Assembly: GCA_045600585.1 (NCBI GenBank)
Contig: JAZRYE010000008.1
Location: 1 to 17,089 of the forward strand
DNA length: 17,089 nucleotides
Source: JAZRYE01 sp045600585
Lineage (GTDB): Bacteria > Bacillota_I > Bacilli_A > RFN20 > CAG-826
Reading direction: 5' to 3'
Under the pieces are notes generated by a model that searched no databases, was not told the DNA's origin, and saw nothing but the letters and a program-made list of their open reading frames with translations. Made by a program: the position numbers and the translations under genes. Below, one piece after another: positions 14,629 through 17,089 of this stretch. Position 1 is the first letter of the stretch; each line of letters starts with the position of its first letter.

Positions 14629-16029
14629 TTATTCAGCTTTTTCTTCAGAAGCTTCTTTTGTTTCAACAGCTGGAGTTTCTTTCTTTTTGCCAATGCTGCA
14701 GAGTAAGTTGACTAAGATGCCTAAGATTAAAGCACATGCAACTTCTGTAACTGTGACTTTACCAAATGTTAATGTTAATCCACCAACACCAGCAATTAAG
14801 ATAACAGAAACAACGAATAAGTTTCTATTGTCGCCGAGGTCGACTTTTTGAATCATCTTTAAGCCTGAGACAGCGATGAAACCGTATAATGCGATACAGA
14901 CACCACCCATACAGCAAGCTGGGATTGTTGCTAAAAATGTAGAGAATGGAGCAACGAATGATAAGACTAAAGCCATAACAGCAGTTGTTAAGATTGTGAC
15001 AACTGAAGCGTTACCTGAGATAGCAACACAACCAACTGATTCACCATAAGTTGTATTTGGGCAGCCACCGAAGAATGCGCCAGCCATAGAGCCAACACCA
15101 TCACCTAATAATGTTCTGTGTAATCCTGGTTCTTCTAATAAGTCAGAACCGATAACTGAAGATAAGTTTTTGTGGTCAGCAATGTGTTCAGCGAAAACAA
15201 CGAATGCGACTGGAACATAAGCAACTGCGATTGTTCCCATATATGTGAAGAATTCACCAGCATTTGCGAAATCTTTGAATGATTTGAAAGCTGTGATGAA
15301 AGCGAAGTCTGGTAACCATTGCATAGATTTGAATGCTTCAAAGTTAATAACTTTTAATGCATCGTTATCAGCAGCATAGCCAATACCTGTGAAGATAGCA
15401 GCAACAACATAACCAGCAGCAATACCAATGATGAATGGGATCATCTTTAACATTTTCTTACCGAAAACTGAGCAAGCAATTGTAACACCTAATGTAACTA
15501 AGCCACAGCAAAGTGCAACATATGGGCTAGCAGTAGCAACATCAGCAACTTTATAAGAACCTGATAATAAATCACCGACAGCGTTACCAGCTAAAGATAA
15601 ACCGATAATAGCAACTGTAGGTCCGATAACAACAGCTGGCATTAATTTGTCAATCCACTTTGTTCCAGCGAATTTAACAATAATAGCTAATACAACGTAA
15701 ACTAAACCAGCGAAAACAGCACCAATGATTAAACCTAAATAACCAGCAGCAGCGCTAACAGCACCACCGAATGCTGCAAACATGCTTCCTAAGAATGCGA
15801 ATGATGAACCTAAGAAGACAGGTGATTTGAATTTTGTAAATAATAAATAGACGAGTGTACCAACACCTGCACCAAATAATGCAGCAGAAGCACTCATGCC
15901 ATTTCCAACGATTGCAGGAACAGCGATTGTTGCAGCAAGAATAGCTAACAATTGTTGTAACGCAAACACGACAGTTTTGCCAAAGCTAGGTCTGTCTTTA
16001 ACACCATAAACTAAGTTTGTTTGTGACAT
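14629..16029 (-). CDS. Uracil permease, NCS2 (nucleobase-cation symporter-2) family
   Basis: The 466-residue integral membrane protein has the 14-helix pattern of UraA/PyrP transporters. The family's key acidic sites are visible: 'FAEHIADHKNL' (E281) and 'CPNTTYGESVG' (E330 in the NTTYGE motif), both in substrate-contact positions in UraA. The opening 'FALQQLLAILAATIAVPAIV' is typical. A charged cytoplasmic tail (about residues 448-466, rich in Lys and Glu) is longer than in many relatives. GGAGGAGAG lies about 7-10 bases before ATG 16029, right after an intrinsic terminator. Uracil is the likely substrate because upp is the next gene; xanthine cannot be ruled out, as xpt is also in the cluster. 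Confidence 0.93.
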   Translation of the reverse strand: MSQTNLVYGVKDRPSFGKTVVFALQQLLAILAATIAVPAIVGNGMSASAALFGAGVGTLVYLLFTKFKSPVFLGSSFAFLGSMFAAFGGAVSAAAGYLGLIIGAVFAGLVYVVLAIIVKFAGTKWIDKLMPAVVIGPTVAIIGLSLAGNAVGDLLSGSYKVADVATASPYVALCCGLVTLGVTIACSVFGKKMLKMIPFIIGIAAGYVVAAIFTGIGYAADNDALKVINFEAFKSMQWLPDFAFITAFKSFKDFANAGEFFTYMGTIAVAYVPVAFVVFAEHIADHKNLSSVIGSDLLEEPGLHRTLLGDGVGSMAGAFFGGCPNTTYGESVGCVAISGNASVVTILTTAVMALVLSFVAPFSTFLATIPACCMGGVCIALYGFIAVSGLKMIQKVDLGDNRNLFVVSVILIAGVGGLTLTFGKVTVTEVACALILGILVNLLCSIGKKKETPAVETKEASEEKAE

Positions 16030-16044
16030 ACATGTCTCTCCTCC

Positions 16045-16073
16045 AAAAAAAAGACCCGACAGTTCGACGGGCC
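16045..16073 (-). terminator. Leader terminator (attenuator) in front of the uracil permease
   Basis: GGCCCG (16073-16068) pairs with CGGGTC (16058-16053), with one G-U, followed by eight T. The T-run directly abuts the permease ribosome site (16044-16036). The gene upstream (apt) points the other way, so there is nothing for this terminator to end except the permease leader itself. That makes it an attenuator. Confidence 0.8.
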
Positions 16074-16223
16074 ATTTACTTATAAGTTAGAAAAGAAAGA
16101 AAATCTAGAGACGACAGTGCTACCGTAATCTTTGATTATGGATGGCTTTACGTAACTTAATTTCATAACTTTTTACCTTATTGTCATAAAGTCTATCATA
16201 ATGTGTTATGTCTTGAAAAGAAC
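16074..16223 (-). promoter_or_regulatory. Untranslated leader of the uracil permease operon
   Basis: About 115 bases lie between a possible -10 box (TATGAT, 16200-16195, with a poor -35 GTTCTT) and the attenuator. A hairpin CC-TAATC/GATTA-GG with an AAA loop is centred near 16131, and TAAGTTA (16159-16153) can pair with TAACTTA (16089-16083) to enclose it. The PyrR-binding loop consensus is not found. The class of regulator is unknown. Confidence 0.4.
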
Positions 16224-16275
16224 TTTTTTAATTTTTTTATAAATAATAATTTATTAATTATTTTTATATATATTT

Positions 16276-16316
16276 GTATTAATATGAAAATATCTTCTTT
16301 ATAATAGATACGAGGT
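16276..16316 (+). promoter_or_regulatory. Promoter and RBS of apt
   Basis: A consensus TATAAT lies at 16300-16305; the -35 region is only weakly matched (TATTAA at 16277-16282, 17-base spacer). The transcript would start near GAGG (16312-16315), giving a leader of only about 14 bases before ATG 16326. It diverges from the permease promoter within an AT-rich block. Confidence 0.6.
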
Positions 16317-16325
16317 TTTTTTAAA

Positions 16326-16874
16326 ATGACAAAAAAAGAATATGTAATAAGTGCAGCAAACAGTCACATTTATGATGTTCCAGGATTTCCAAAGCCAGGA
16401 ATTATCTTCAAAGATATAACTCCAGTATTTGAGGATGCTAAATACGCTGAAGCAACAGTCGATGTAATGCTTGAAGAATTAATGGCTAAAGGCATTGAAT
16501 TTGACAAGATCATTGCTCCAGAATCAAGAGGATTTTTATTTGGTGCACCATTAAGCTTTAAATCAGGTAAGGGTTTAGTCTTAGCAAGGAAACCAGGTAA
16601 ATTACCAAGACCTGGTGTTTCTGCTGAATATGATCTTGAATATGGTAAAGCAACAGTTATTATTTCAGAAGGCTCAGTTAAACCTGGAGAAAGAGTAATT
16701 GTTGTTGATGATTTATTAGCAACAGGCGGATCTGCAAATGCATGTGCTCAACTTGTAGAAAAGTCAGGTGGCGTTGTTACAGGATGTGTATTCTACTTAG
16801 AATTAACTCCATTAAAAGGAAGAGACAATATTCCTTATCCAGTTGTTTCACTTATTGAAGTTGAAGCATATTAA
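16326..16874 (+). CDS. apt: Adenine phosphoribosyltransferase
   Basis: It converts adenine and PRPP to AMP. The 182-residue protein shows the family's full set of motifs: 'FPKPGIIFKDITPVF' (21-35), 'APESRGFLFGAPL' (64-76), 'RKPGKLPRPG' (88-97), 'EYDLEYG' (101-107) and the PRPP loop 'VVDDLLATGGSA' (126-137). Length is slightly above the usual 170-175. It is transcribed alone, away from the permease-upp-xpt-prs cluster, and ends in a terminator at 16895. Function is not in doubt. Confidence 0.97.
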   Translation: MTKKEYVISAANSHIYDVPGFPKPGIIFKDITPVFEDAKYAEATVDVMLEELMAKGIEFDKIIAPESRGFLFGAPLSFKSGKGLVLARKPGKLPRPGVSAEYDLEYGKATVIISEGSVKPGERVIVVDDLLATGGSANACAQLVEKSGGVVTGCVFYLELTPLKGRDNIPYPVVSLIEVEAY

Positions 16875-16894
16875 TTATATTAATAATGTAAATT

Positions 16895-16944
16895 AAAAGG
16901 GGCTGTTGAAAAACCTAAAAGGTGAATAACAGTCCTTTTCTTTT
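16895..16944 (+). terminator. Terminator after apt
   Basis: AAAAGG plus CTGTT (16895-16907) pair with AACAG plus CCTTTT (16928-16939) around a small internal bulge; the 20-base loop holds a further mini-hairpin ACCT/AGGT. TTTTCTTTT follows. The same sequence forms the left end of the repeat-rich block. Confidence 0.75.
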
Positions 16945-16980
16945 GGCATTTTTAACCTGCAAAGTGTATACTTACTTCAA

Positions 16981-17002
16981 TCAACATTAATATTAATGTT
17001 GA
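16981..17002. repeat. 22-bp perfect palindrome
   Basis: The 22 bases read identically on both strands (half-site TCAACATTAAT). Its right half runs into the second copy of the TGTTGAAAAACCTA direct repeat. It may be a dimeric protein site or part of a mobile-element end. Confidence 0.6.
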
Positions 17003-17089
17003 AAAACCTACTTATAATATTTACCCCTTATTTTATTTCCTTTTTTAGACAGCCTTTTCCAAGATGGCTTTTTGAATTCTTCTTTTTTA

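Larger units (their letters stand above)
16895..17060. repeat. Repeat-rich block, possible end of a mobile element or small MITE-like element
   Basis: The left edge has AAAAGGGGCTGTTGAAAAA and the right edge, read in reverse complement, has AAAAGGCTGTCTAAAAAA: an imperfect terminal inverted repeat enclosing about 165 bases. TGTTGAAAAACCTA occurs twice as a perfect direct repeat (16904-16917 and 16997-17010). No open reading frame is present and no transposase is in the window. Ends of this GGGGCTGTTGAAAAA type are reminiscent of insertion-sequence termini, but I cannot assign a family. It may equally be a terminator region with chance repeats. Confidence 0.35.

Noticed and set aside
16074..16200. 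PyrR binding loop or purine/TPP/THF riboswitch in the permease leader
   Set aside because: The conserved PyrR loop (with its GAGG) and the core motifs of the other aptamers were looked for on both strands and not found.

Overview
This 17 kb window is AT-rich and uses the standard genetic code: tryptophan is TGG throughout, and TGA ends one gene. Strong purine-rich ribosome binding sites, the gene families present and an enlarged sugar-transport ATPase point to a low-GC Bacillota, probably a gut-type member of Bacilli related to the Erysipelotrichia, RF39 or Acholeplasma lineages. The lineage is an inference. No rRNA, tRNA, CRISPR array or complete transposase gene was seen.

Layout. Positions 1-5 hold only the start of a leftward gene. 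A leftward operon (3128 to 191) encodes a cytoplasmic GH29 fucosidase, an AraC-type regulator, a NERD/zinc-ribbon protein and a small membrane protein, and ends in a terminator. Rightward from 3256 are an MsmX/UgpC-type multi-sugar ABC ATPase with an unusual 63-residue insert and a coupled 120-residue protein of unknown function. A YgjV-like membrane protein faces it. From 9939 down to 5586 lies a secretion module: promoter, c-di-GMP-I (GEMM-I) type riboswitch, terminator, a 275-residue membrane-anchored exported protein and a 1131-residue exported surface protein. A cytoplasmic GH78-like rhamnosidase (9978-11597) follows.

The right half is a nucleobase-salvage cluster built around PRPP. Leftward it runs uracil permease, upp, xpt, NUDIX hydrolase and prs; apt is transcribed divergently. 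One gene makes PRPP, three enzymes consume it to capture uracil, xanthine and adenine, and the permease imports uracil. Two leaders here look like RNA regulators: a terminator directly in front of the permease, and a three-helix fold in front of prs. After apt the window ends in a repeat-rich stretch that could be an end of a mobile element.

The most notable items are the second-messenger riboswitch in front of the surface-protein pair, which carries A at the ligand-selecting position where most c-di-GMP-I aptamers have G, and the prs and permease leaders. The glycosidases lack signal peptides, so they probably act on oligosaccharides imported by ABC transporters that share the lone ATPase.
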